A stretch of DNA of 6,473 nt from Pseudomonadota bacterium (GTDB taxonomy: Bacteria > Pseudomonadota > Alphaproteobacteria > Rhizobiales > Beijerinckiaceae): assembly GCA_023452965.1 (NCBI GenBank), contig JAEXUU010000069.1:1-6473 (forward strand). The letters are read 5' to 3'. Below the pieces are notes generated by a model. That model worked only from the letters and a program-made list of their open reading frames with translations. It was not told the origin of the DNA and ran no database searches. Shown here piece after piece: positions 1 through 6,138 of this stretch. The number at the start of each line of letters is the position of its first letter. The first letter of the stretch is position 1. The translations under genes were made by a program, and so were the position numbers.

Positions 1-2
1 AC

Positions 3-362
3 ACCGAGATCCCGGGCTCGCCGACCTTCTATGTCGCGACCTTCGTGCTCGCGATGAACCGCGCCAAGTACGACGGGCTCGCTCCCGATCTGAAGGCGAT
101 CATCGACAAGAACGCCGGCGCCGCCGCAGCCGCCATGGCCGGCAAGGTCTGGGACGAGCAGGCCGTCGTCGTCGCCGAGATGGTGAAGAAGCGCGGCAAC
201 AACATCATCACGATCGACGAGGCCGAGGCGGCGCGCTGGCGCAAGACCACCGAACCGGTGATCGAGGGCTGGCTGAAGACCGCCAAGGACAAGGGCCTCG
301 ACGGCGAAAAACTGCTCGCCACCGCCCGCGCCGCGCTCGCCAAGCACCAGAACGCGGCCTGA
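3..362 (+). CDS. dctP: TRAP transporter periplasmic solute-binding protein DctP, C-terminal part
   Basis: This is the last 119 codons of a periplasmic solute receptor for a tripartite ATP-independent (TRAP) transporter; the start lies before the window. The frame is open from base 3 to the TGA at 360-362. The visible part carries the usual DctP C-terminal pattern: a hydrophobic stretch, then LAMNRAKYDGLAPDLKAIID, then a helix with a tryptophan (VWDEQ), then a late EPVIEGWLKTAKDKGLDG segment and a final alanine-rich helix. Family members are about 320-340 residues, so roughly two thirds is missing, including the signal peptide and the arginine that normally binds the substrate carboxylate. The dctQ gene starts 8 bases after the stop, in the normal P-Q-M order. 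The ligand cannot be predicted from this part. I am confident of the family because of both sequence and neighbours. Confidence 0.93.
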   Translation, partial: TEIPGSPTFYVATFVLAMNRAKYDGLAPDLKAIIDKNAGAAAAAMAGKVWDEQAVVVAEMVKKRGNNIITIDEAEAARWRKTTEPVIEGWLKTAKDKGLDGEKLLATARAALAKHQNAA

Positions 363-370
363 ACCGACGG

Positions 371-874
371 ATGGCGGACGAGCTGGGCGATAGGCCGCCA
401 TCGCGGATCGACGCGGTGGCGGAGGCGGTGGCGCTCATCGGTGGGGCGCTGCTGGTCGCGCTCGCGACCATGGTCGTGGTCAGCGTAACCTTGCGCAGCG
501 ATCTCGTCGGCGGGGCCGGCGTCCCCGGCGATTTCGAGCTGGTGCAGATGGCGACGGCGGTCGCCGCCTTCTGCTTCCTGCCGCTATGCCAGCTCAAACG
601 CGGCAACATCTTCGTCGACACCTTCACGCTGAAGTTGCCGCAACGCTGGCGCGACGGGCTCGATGCGCTCTGGGACGTGGTCTACGGGCTCGCCATGGTG
701 CTGATCGCCTGGCGGCTCGGCGTCGGTGCACGCTCCGCCTTCGCCAGCGGCGAGAACACCATGGTGCTGCAGCTGCCGAGCTATCTGCCGATCGCGGTCT
801 GCGCCGTGCTCGCGGGCTTTGTCGCGGTGGCCGCCTTCGTCAGTGCGAGCCGGCTCCTGAGGCAGCCACGATGA
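371..874 (+). CDS. dctQ: TRAP transporter small permease subunit DctQ
   Basis: This 167-residue inner-membrane protein is the small subunit of the TRAP transporter and partners the DctM permease. Four hydrophobic segments are visible at about residues 18-41, 55-75, 98-118 and 138-160, the normal DctQ topology. The motif KRGNIFVDTF at about 76-85, just after the second segment, matches the conserved charged-Gly-containing loop of the family. Length is typical (about 160-200). The ATG at 371 lies 8 bases after the dctP stop with only a weak GACGG ribosome site, so translation is probably coupled to dctP. Its TGA overlaps the dctM start as ATGA. No in-frame ATG lies between the dctP stop and 371, and the TM1 position fits this start. 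Confidence 0.92.
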   Translation: MADELGDRPPSRIDAVAEAVALIGGALLVALATMVVVSVTLRSDLVGGAGVPGDFELVQMATAVAAFCFLPLCQLKRGNIFVDTFTLKLPQRWRDGLDALWDVVYGLAMVLIAWRLGVGARSAFASGENTMVLQLPSYLPIAVCAVLAGFVAVAAFVSASRLLRQPR

Positions 875-2190
875 GCGGCTTCTCCCTCGCCCTCACCGGC
901 TTCGGCGTGATGCTGGCGCTGATGGCGCTGCGCCTGCCGATCGGGCTCGCCATGCTGGTGGTCGGTAGCGCCGGCTATGTCCAGCTCAACGGGCTCGAGC
1001 CGTTCCTGAACTATATCCGCACGACGCCCTACCAGATCTTCGCCAATTACACGCTGTCGGTGATCCCGCTCTTCGTGCTGATGGGCGCCTTCGCCGAGCG
1101 CTCGGGGCTGGCCGGCGACCTGTTCAAGGCGGCCTCGGCCTTCATCGGGCATCGCCGCGGGGGCCTCGGCATGGCGATGATCGGCGCCTGCACCGGCTTC
1201 GGCGCGATCTGCGGCTCCTCGGTCGCGACCACCGCGACCTTCGCCCGTGCGGCGCTGCCGCAACTGCGCGGCTATCGCTACGATCCCGGCTTTGCCTGCG
1301 GCGTCACCGCGGTCGGCGGCACATTGGGCATTTTGATCCCGCCCTCGGTCATCCTCGTCGTCTATGCGATCTCGACCGAGCAGAACATCGCCAAGCTTTT
1401 CCAGGCGGCGCTGATACCCGGGCTCATGGCGACGGCGTTCTACTGCCTGACCATCTGGATCATGACGCGGCGTGATGGCACGCTCGGCCCGGCGCATGAG
1501 CGCACGCCCTGGCGCGAACGCTGGCCGCTGCTTGTCGGCGTCATCCCGGCGCTGACGGTCGCGGTGATTGTGGTCGGCGGCATCTATGGCGGCGTCTTCA
1601 CCCCGACCGAGGGCGCCTCGGTCGGTGCCTTCATCATGCTGGCGATCGGCCTGTTCCGCCGCACGCTCGGCCTCGAGGGCATCAAGCAGGCGATCATCCA
1701 GACCGCCGAGACCTCGGCGATGATCTTCGCGATCCTGCTCGGCGCCGAGGTCTTCAACGCCTTCCTTGCCCTGACGCAGGTGCCGACGGCAGCGGCCGAG
1801 ATGATCGCGGCCTCGGGCTGGCAGCCCTATACGGTGCTGGTCGGGCTCTTGCTGTTCTACATCGTGCTCGGCGGCGTCATGGACGAGCTCGCCATGATCC
1901 TGCTCACGCTGCCGGTGTTCTTTCCGATCGTCACGGCGCTTGATTTCGGCATGCCGACCGACGACATCGCGATCTGGTTCGGCATCCTCGTCCTGATCGT
2001 CGTCGGCATCGGCATGACCTGCCCGCCGATCGGCCTCAACGTCTTCGTCGTCGCTTCGCTGGCGCGCGACGTGCCGATCACCCGAATCTATCGCGGCGTC
2101 TTACCCTTTGTCGCTTCCGACATTATTCGCCTTGGCATCTGCGTGGCATTTCCGGCCCTGAGCCTCTATCTGGTGAAGCTCCTGAACTAG
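871..2190 (+). CDS. dctM: TRAP transporter large permease subunit DctM
   Basis: This 439-residue multi-pass inner-membrane protein is the transport channel of the TRAP system and couples solute uptake to an ion gradient, usually sodium. Family signatures are clear: RLPIGLAMLVVGSAGY near the N-terminus, GACTGFGAICGSSVATTATF from residue 105, GILIPPS at 153-159 followed by a receptor-dependent uptake segment, a second GG(I/V)YGG-FTPTEGA repeat at mid-protein, and TCPPIGLNVFV at about 383-393. The length (about 425-440) is standard. The frame is open further upstream, but that part overlaps dctQ out of frame and reads as low-complexity Arg/Ala sequence. The ATG at 871 is preceded by GAGG at 859-862 and overlaps the dctQ stop. 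Codons near 2098-2150 are less GC-rich than the rest, including a rare TTA leucine at 2101-2103. Confidence 0.96.
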   Translation: MSGFSLALTGFGVMLALMALRLPIGLAMLVVGSAGYVQLNGLEPFLNYIRTTPYQIFANYTLSVIPLFVLMGAFAERSGLAGDLFKAASAFIGHRRGGLGMAMIGACTGFGAICGSSVATTATFARAALPQLRGYRYDPGFACGVTAVGGTLGILIPPSVILVVYAISTEQNIAKLFQAALIPGLMATAFYCLTIWIMTRRDGTLGPAHERTPWRERWPLLVGVIPALTVAVIVVGGIYGGVFTPTEGASVGAFIMLAIGLFRRTLGLEGIKQAIIQTAETSAMIFAILLGAEVFNAFLALTQVPTAAAEMIAASGWQPYTVLVGLLLFYIVLGGVMDELAMILLTLPVFFPIVTALDFGMPTDDIAIWFGILVLIVVGIGMTCPPIGLNVFVVASLARDVPITRIYRGVLPFVASDIIRLGICVAFPALSLYLVKLLN

Positions 2191-2208
2191 GTTGCCGGAG
2201 CGACGGGC

Positions 2209-2523
2209 ATGATCGTGAACGACCTCGACATCGACGACATCAAGGCGGGGCTCGCCGCGGATTCGATCCTGATCGTCGATGTGCGCGAGCCGCACGAATT
2301 CGCGGCCGGCCATATTCCGGGCTCGGTGTCGCGCCCGCTCTCGCAGTTCAACCCGGCCGACCTGCCCAACGAGCCCGGCAAGCGCCTGGTTCTCTCCTGC
2401 GCGGCCGGGGTGCGCTCGCTGCGCGCCATGGAGTTCGCCCAATCGGCTGGCCTCGACGTCGACAGCCATTATATTGGCGGCTTCAAGGACTGGGTCATGC
2501 ATGGCGAGCCGGTCGAGCGCTGA
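2209..2523 (+). CDS. Single-domain rhodanese-like sulfurtransferase
   Basis: This 104-residue protein is one complete rhodanese domain, which moves a sulfane sulfur through a cysteine persulfide. The DVRE motif (24-27) followed by HEFAAGHIPGS is the standard first signature. The active-site loop is CAAGVRS with the catalytic cysteine at residue 64 and the loop arginine at 69; this six-residue loop is the sulfurtransferase form, not the longer Cdc25-like loop. The ending GGFKDWVMHGEP (90-101) is the usual C-terminal signature. There is no signal peptide, so it should be cytoplasmic. The ATG at 2209 has GGAG at 2197-2200 and sits 18 bp after dctM, so co-transcription with the TRAP genes is likely. 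The donor and acceptor are unknown. Family and active site are certain; the physiological role is not. Confidence 0.94.
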   Translation: MIVNDLDIDDIKAGLAADSILIVDVREPHEFAAGHIPGSVSRPLSQFNPADLPNEPGKRLVLSCAAGVRSLRAMEFAQSAGLDVDSHYIGGFKDWVMHGEPVER

Positions 2524-2556
2524 GCCGCCCTCTGGACCAGAGTGAGTTCAATCTCC

Positions 2557-2574
2557 GCCGGCTGCGATGCCGGC
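2557..2574 (+). repeat. Short inverted repeat (hairpin) between rhodanese and DUF3829 genes
   Basis: GCCGGC at 2557-2562 and GCCGGC at 2569-2574 form a perfect 6-bp stem with a 6-base loop (TGCGAT). It lies in the 72-bp gap after the rhodanese stop and could slow or end transcription of the TRAP operon. There is no T-tract after it, and short GC palindromes are common by chance at this GC content, so a terminator role is only a guess. Confidence 0.3.
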
Positions 2575-2584
2575 CGGCACGATC

Positions 2585-2588
2585 AGGA
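2585..2588 (+). promoter_or_regulatory. Ribosome binding site that sets the DUF3829 start
   Basis: AGGA lies 7 bases before the ATG at 2596. The frame is also open back to a GTG at 2542, but that would add 18 mostly polar and charged residues ahead of a clear signal peptide. The AGGA spacing and the signal peptide starting MPPKAYLRSAALALAL both favour 2596. Confidence 0.6.
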
Positions 2589-2595
2589 ACGCAGA

Positions 2596-3561
2596 ATGCC
2601 GCCTAAAGCCTACCTTCGCTCCGCTGCCCTGGCGCTCGCGCTGATGACGCCCGGGGTGATGGCCCTTGCCCCCGCATCCGCCCTGGCCCAGGGCGCCGCC
2701 GCTCCGGCCGCGACCCCGGCGGGTGATGCCGGTCTCCAGGCCGCGATCTCGAAATCCAATGCCTATACGGCCCTGATGAACCGGACGCTGCGCGCCAACC
2801 AGTCCTGGGAGCGCTATGCGAGCTGGGTCGACATGAAGAAGGGGCCGACCGGCAAGGAACGCTACATCTCCTACGGGCTCTACAGCCTCTACGACGTCAA
2901 CAGCGAGATCGCCGCCGCCGAGCAGGCGACGGTGCGCGAGCCGGCGCTGCCCGAGATCGACCAGACGATCCGGCGCTATATCGCGGCCTACCAGGCGCTG
3001 GCGCCGCTGATCACCCGGGCCGAGCGCTATTACGAACGCAAGGACTAGCGCGACGACGGCGCGGCGGAAGGCCGCAAGCTGCACGAGCAGATGGTTCCCG
3101 CGGCCAAGGCCTTCCTGCAGGAGCGGGCAACGCTCGATGCGCAGATGCGCGTCTTCAAGCGCGATCTCGACGCCAAGGAACTGGCGGCGGTCGAGGCGCG
3201 CGAAGGCAAGTCGGCGCGCTGGCAGGTGCGCAACATCATGATCAACGCCCGCGCCATCGTCGACCTGATGCCGAGCAACGAAAGCCCGATCGTCGATCTC
3301 AAGGCGTTCGACGTGGCGGTCGCCGGCTATGCGGCGGCGGTGCGCGAGATGGACGATTTCAAGGAGCGCGAGCCCAAGGGCGTGCCCTTCATCGAATCGC
3401 AGGCGAGCTCCTGGCTTGGCAAGGTCAGGGACTTCCGCGAGAAGCTCGGCAAGTCCAAGGGCGACGTCCGCAAGGGCGCGGCCAATGACGCCAACTGGCT
3501 GATCACCAACTATAATACGATGGTTTCGCTCGCCGACACCGCAGTGCGGATGGCACGCTGA
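2596..3561 (+). pseudogene. DUF3829 (YiiG-like) secreted protein, broken by in-frame amber codon
   Basis: The frame encodes a 150-residue product, then TAG, then 170 more sense codons before TGA at 3559-3561. Residues 1-31 form a signal peptide ending ASALA|Q, with no lipobox cysteine, so the protein would be periplasmic and soluble. From about residue 52 the sequence (NAYTALMNRTL, then a WERYASWVDMKKGPTGKERY segment) and the later YYERKD-stop-RDDGAAEGRKLHEQ region match my memory of the DUF3829 pattern, where a tyrosine usually follows KD; this needs an alignment. The rest continues as charged helices to the end of the domain, and full length (about 320) fits the family. The family's function is not known. 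The second half has no good ribosome site or signal peptide, so it is not a separate gene. The break may be a true nonsense mutation, a base-call error, or readthrough. The gene stands alone between two unrelated units. Confidence 0.8.
3046..3048 (+). other. In-frame TAG interrupting the DUF3829 gene (codon 151)
   Basis: The TAG follows the codons for YYERKD and precedes RDDGAAEGRK in the same frame. A single C-to-G change from TAC (tyrosine) would produce it. The 170 codons after it keep the GC-rich third-position style and contain no further stop until the natural end, which argues for a very recent mutation or a sequence error. No frameshift is needed to join the halves. Confidence 0.85.
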
Positions 3562-3565
3562 CAAA

Positions 3566-3585
3566 GCGGGGCCGGTCTTCCCCGC
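3566..3585 (+). terminator. Possible terminator hairpin after the DUF3829 gene
   Basis: GCGGGG at 3566-3571 pairs perfectly with CCCCGC at 3580-3585 around an 8-base loop, beginning 5 bases after the stop codon. This position suits transcription termination. No U-tract follows, so an intrinsic terminator is uncertain. An overlapping alternative stem (CCGGTC at 3572-3577 with GACCGG at 3594-3599) would use the loop of the first, so the two cannot form together. Confidence 0.4.
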
Positions 3586-3629
3586 AAGGGCGCGACCGGA
3601 CTGCGCTGCGTGCAATGCGGAAGGCCTCT

Positions 3630-3655
3630 GGCCGGGGGCTGACTGCAAGCCGGCC
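3630..3655 (+). repeat. Inverted repeat in the leader of the molybdo-hydroxylase gene
   Basis: GGCCGG at 3630-3635 and CCGGCC at 3650-3655 form a 6-bp stem with a 14-base loop, about 40 bases before the start codon at 3697. TCTGG and CCAGA further out could lengthen it imperfectly. It could be a leader hairpin, but GC-rich palindromes are expected often here. In the rest of the 135-bp gap (3562-3696) I see no convincing promoter. Confidence 0.25.
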
Positions 3656-3696
3656 CTGTTCCAGACTCGACTTCGAACAATTCCGAGGACACCGCC

Positions 3697-6006
3697 ATGC
3701 GACCCATGAAGTTCGGAGTAGGCCAGCCGGTGCGGCGGGTCGAGGATCAGCGCCTGACCACCGGCACGGGCCGCTATACCGACGACACCGCGATCGAAGG
3801 CGCGCTGCACGCCTATGTGCTGCGCTCCCAGCACGCGCATGCGCGCTTCAGGATCGTCGACAAGCAGGCGGCGCTGAAGCTCAAGGGCGTCAAGCTGATC
3901 CTGACCGGCGAGGACGTCGCCCATCTCGGCGACATCCCCTGCAAGGGACTGATCAAGGAAGTCTCGGGCGAGGACGTGCAGCCCAACCCGGTGCCGGTTC
4001 TGCCGGTCGACACGGTGCGCCATGTTGGCGAAGCCATCGCCTTCGTCGTTGCCGATACGCTCGACCAGGCGCGGAATGCTGCCGAGGCGATCGAGATCGC
4101 GTTCGAGACGCTGGCCTCGACCACCGGCATCGCCGCATCGCTGGAGCCGGATGCGCCGCAGGTCTGGCCGGGCCGCGCCGGCAATGTCGCCTTCGAGGCC
4201 GAGCAGGGTGACCGGGAGAAGACCGAGAAGGCCTTCGCCAAGGCCGACCGCACCGTCTCGGTGACGATCGTCAACAACCGGCTCGCCTCCAACTACATGG
4301 AGACGCGCGCCTGCATCGCCGAATACGACAAGGCGACGAAGCGCTGGACGCTGACGCTCGGCAGCCAGGGCAGCCACGGCACGCGCGAGATCCTCGCGGA
4401 CTACATCCTCAAGGTGCCCCAGTCCCGCATCCGGGTGATCACCCCCGATGTCGGCGGCGGCTTCGGCACCAAGATCTTCATGTACCGCGAATACCCGCTG
4501 ACCATGGTCGCGGCCGAGAAGCTGAAGCGGCCGGTGCGCTGGGTCGCCGACCGCACCGAGCATTTCCTCGCCGACACCCATGGCCGCGCCAATCTGACAA
4601 CGGCGACGATGGCGCTCGACAAGCGCGGCAAGTTCATCGGCCTCAAGGTCGATCTCGCCGCCGAGATGGGCGCCTATCTCTCGCAGTATGGGCCCTTTAT
4701 CCCCTGGGTCGGCACGACGATGACGCCGGGCTGCTACAACATTCCCGCCGTGCATGTCCGCTTCCGCGGCGTCTTCACCAACACGACGCCGGTCGACGCC
4801 TATCGCGGCGCCGGGCGGCCGGAGGCGGCCTATCTGATCGAGCGGCTGGTCGACGCGATCGCCCGCGAGACCGGCAAGACGCCGGACGCGGTGCGGGCGC
4901 TCAATTTCGTCAAGCCGAGCGAGATGCCGCACAGGACCCAGACCGGCCCGGTCTATGATTCAGGCGAGTTCGAAGGCCATATGCGCCGCGCCATGGACGT
5001 GGCGGACTGGAAGGGCTTCAAGAGCCGCCTGAAGGCCTCCCAGAAGGCCGGCAAGATCCGCGGCATCGGGCTCGCCTGCTACATCGAGGCCTGCGGCGGC
5101 GGCGGGCCGGAAAGCTCGACCGTGATCCTGGAGAAGGACGGCACCGTCACCGTGCTGATCGGCACCCAGTCGAACGGCCAGGGCCACGAGACCGCCTATT
5201 CGCAGCTCGTCGCCCAGCATCTCGACATTCCGATGGACCGCATCCGCGTCATCCAGGGCGACACCGACCGGGTCGCGACCGGCGCGGGAACGGGCGGCTC
5301 GCGCTCGATCCCGGTCGGCGGTGCAGCGCTCAACGCGGCGACGGGCATGCTCGCCGACAATCTCAAGAATCTCGCCTCCGAGGCGCTGGAGACCAGCACC
5401 GGCGATCTCGAGATCGTCGACGGCGCCGTGCGCATCGTCGGCACCGACAAGAAGCTCGACCTCAAGGCTATCGCCAACCTGCCCGGCGCCAAGGCGGATC
5501 TGCTCAGCGTCAACCAGAGCTGGACGCCGCCTGAGGCGACCTATCCGAACGGCACCCATGTGGTCGAGCTCGAGGTCGACCCGGCGACCGGCGGAACCGA
5601 GATCGTGAACTATGTCGTGGTCGACGATTTCGGCGTGACTCTGAACCCGGTCATGCTGCAGGGCCAGGTCCATGGCGGCGCGGCCCAGGGCATCGGCCAG
5701 GCGCTGATGGAGGAGATCCGCTTCGACTCGTCCGGCCAGATGCTGACCGCCACCTTCATGGACTACGCCTTGCCGCGCGCCATCGACATCCCGAACTTCC
5801 ATTTCGAGACGCGCAACGTGCCCTGCGTTACCAACGCCCTCGGCGTGAAGGGGGCGGGCGAGGCCGGTGCGATCGGCGCCTGCCCGGCGGTGATGAACGC
5901 CATGGTCGATGCGCTGAACCGGGCCGCCGGCATCAAGGCGATCGACATGCCGGCGACGCCGGTCAAGGTGTTCGGGGCGCTGCGGGCGGTCGGCTACAGA
6001 TCGTGA
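3697..6006 (+). CDS. Xanthine dehydrogenase family molybdopterin-binding (large) subunit, CoxL form II type
   Basis: This 769-residue cytoplasmic protein is the molybdenum-cofactor subunit of a xanthine oxidase-family hydroxylase, which adds a water-derived oxygen to a C-H bond of an aldehyde or N-heterocycle. The N-terminal domain opens with VGQPVRRVEDQRLTTGTGRY. Cofactor motifs follow: GGGFGTK (253-259), the active-site loop AYRGAGRPEA (368-377), GQGHET (494-499), GAGTGGSRS (529-537), and GVKGAGEAG with the likely catalytic glutamate at 722. The loop is the form II type, without the AYRCSFR cysteine that binds copper in true CO dehydrogenase, so CO oxidation is not expected. The substrate is unknown. 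Length is normal. The ATG at 3697 has GAGGA at 3685-3689; the second ATG at 3706 is less well placed. There is no Tat or Sec signal. No [2Fe-2S] or FAD subunit is adjacent in the window; a cytochrome c gene follows 132 bp later. Confidence 0.95.
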   Translation: MRPMKFGVGQPVRRVEDQRLTTGTGRYTDDTAIEGALHAYVLRSQHAHARFRIVDKQAALKLKGVKLILTGEDVAHLGDIPCKGLIKEVSGEDVQPNPVPVLPVDTVRHVGEAIAFVVADTLDQARNAAEAIEIAFETLASTTGIAASLEPDAPQVWPGRAGNVAFEAEQGDREKTEKAFAKADRTVSVTIVNNRLASNYMETRACIAEYDKATKRWTLTLGSQGSHGTREILADYILKVPQSRIRVITPDVGGGFGTKIFMYREYPLTMVAAEKLKRPVRWVADRTEHFLADTHGRANLTTATMALDKRGKFIGLKVDLAAEMGAYLSQYGPFIPWVGTTMTPGCYNIPAVHVRFRGVFTNTTPVDAYRGAGRPEAAYLIERLVDAIARETGKTPDAVRALNFVKPSEMPHRTQTGPVYDSGEFEGHMRRAMDVADWKGFKSRLKASQKAGKIRGIGLACYIEACGGGGPESSTVILEKDGTVTVLIGTQSNGQGHETAYSQLVAQHLDIPMDRIRVIQGDTDRVATGAGTGGSRSIPVGGAALNAATGMLADNLKNLASEALETSTGDLEIVDGAVRIVGTDKKLDLKAIANLPGAKADLLSVNQSWTPPEATYPNGTHVVELEVDPATGGTEIVNYVVVDDFGVTLNPVMLQGQVHGGAAQGIGQALMEEIRFDSSGQMLTATFMDYALPRAIDIPNFHFETRNVPCVTNALGVKGAGEAGAIGACPAVMNAMVDALNRAAGIKAIDMPATPVKVFGALRAVGYRS

Positions 6007-6034
6007 TGCAAGATCCGATTTGCATCAGTGCAAA
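6004..6034 (+). promoter_or_regulatory. Nested inverted repeats with TTTGCA/TGCAAA half-sites
   Basis: TGATGCAA (6004-6011) and TTGCATCA (6020-6027) form a perfect 8-bp inverted repeat with an 8-base spacer, starting in the molybdo-subunit stop codon. The right arm is shared by a second repeat, TTTGCA (6019-6024) and TGCAAA (6029-6034), with a 4-base spacer. The three evenly oriented half-sites are less GC-rich than their surroundings. They could be an operator for the downstream cytochrome gene or an RNA hairpin at the end of the upstream one; there is no T-tract on the + strand. Confidence 0.45.
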
Positions 6035-6138
6035 CGACTTCACAAAAAAGGGACTTGGCGTCGTCATGATCATCGGTTGATCTGGAAGCGTTCCAAACAG
6101 CGCCGGTCCCGGCGCCAGCCTTCCAGAGGATATCGCGT

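Noticed and set aside
586..870. Extension of the dctM frame upstream to 586
   Set aside because: The extra residues are low-complexity Arg/Ala sequence out of frame with dctQ. The ATGA overlap with a GAGG site supports 871 as the start.
3046..3048. Pyrrolysine or other programmed recoding at the TAG
   Set aside because: Nothing in the window supports it: there is no pyl gene and no recognisable recoding element, and the family is not known for it. A mutation or base error is simpler.
3091..3561. The second half of the DUF3829 frame as an independent gene starting at ATG 3091
   Set aside because: It has no well-spaced ribosome site and no signal peptide, and it continues the domain of the first half in the same frame.
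3628..3648. Sigma-54 type promoter suggested by CTGGCC followed by CTGC
   Set aside because: The distance between the GG and GC elements is about 3 bases too long for the fixed -24/-12 spacing.
2548..4932. A 794-codon open frame on the minus strand covering the DUF3829 gene, the gap and part of the molybdo-hydroxylase
   Set aside because: Its translation is rich in Arg, Gly, Ala, Asp and His with no recognisable domain, and it lies opposite clear genes on the + strand. Long antisense frames are expected where third positions are nearly always G or C.
3697..6006. Aerobic carbon monoxide dehydrogenase (CoxL form I)
   Set aside because: The active-site loop is AYRGAGR, not AYRCSFR, and no coxM or coxS gene is adjacent.
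6066..6082. Small palindromes ATGATCAT and GATCA/TGATC before the cytochrome gene
   Set aside because: They are too short to separate from chance without comparison to related genomes.
6039..6083. Sigma-70 type promoter before the cytochrome gene (TTCACA or TTGGCG as -35)
   Set aside because: No acceptable -10 element occurs at 16-18 bases from either candidate, so I do not call it.
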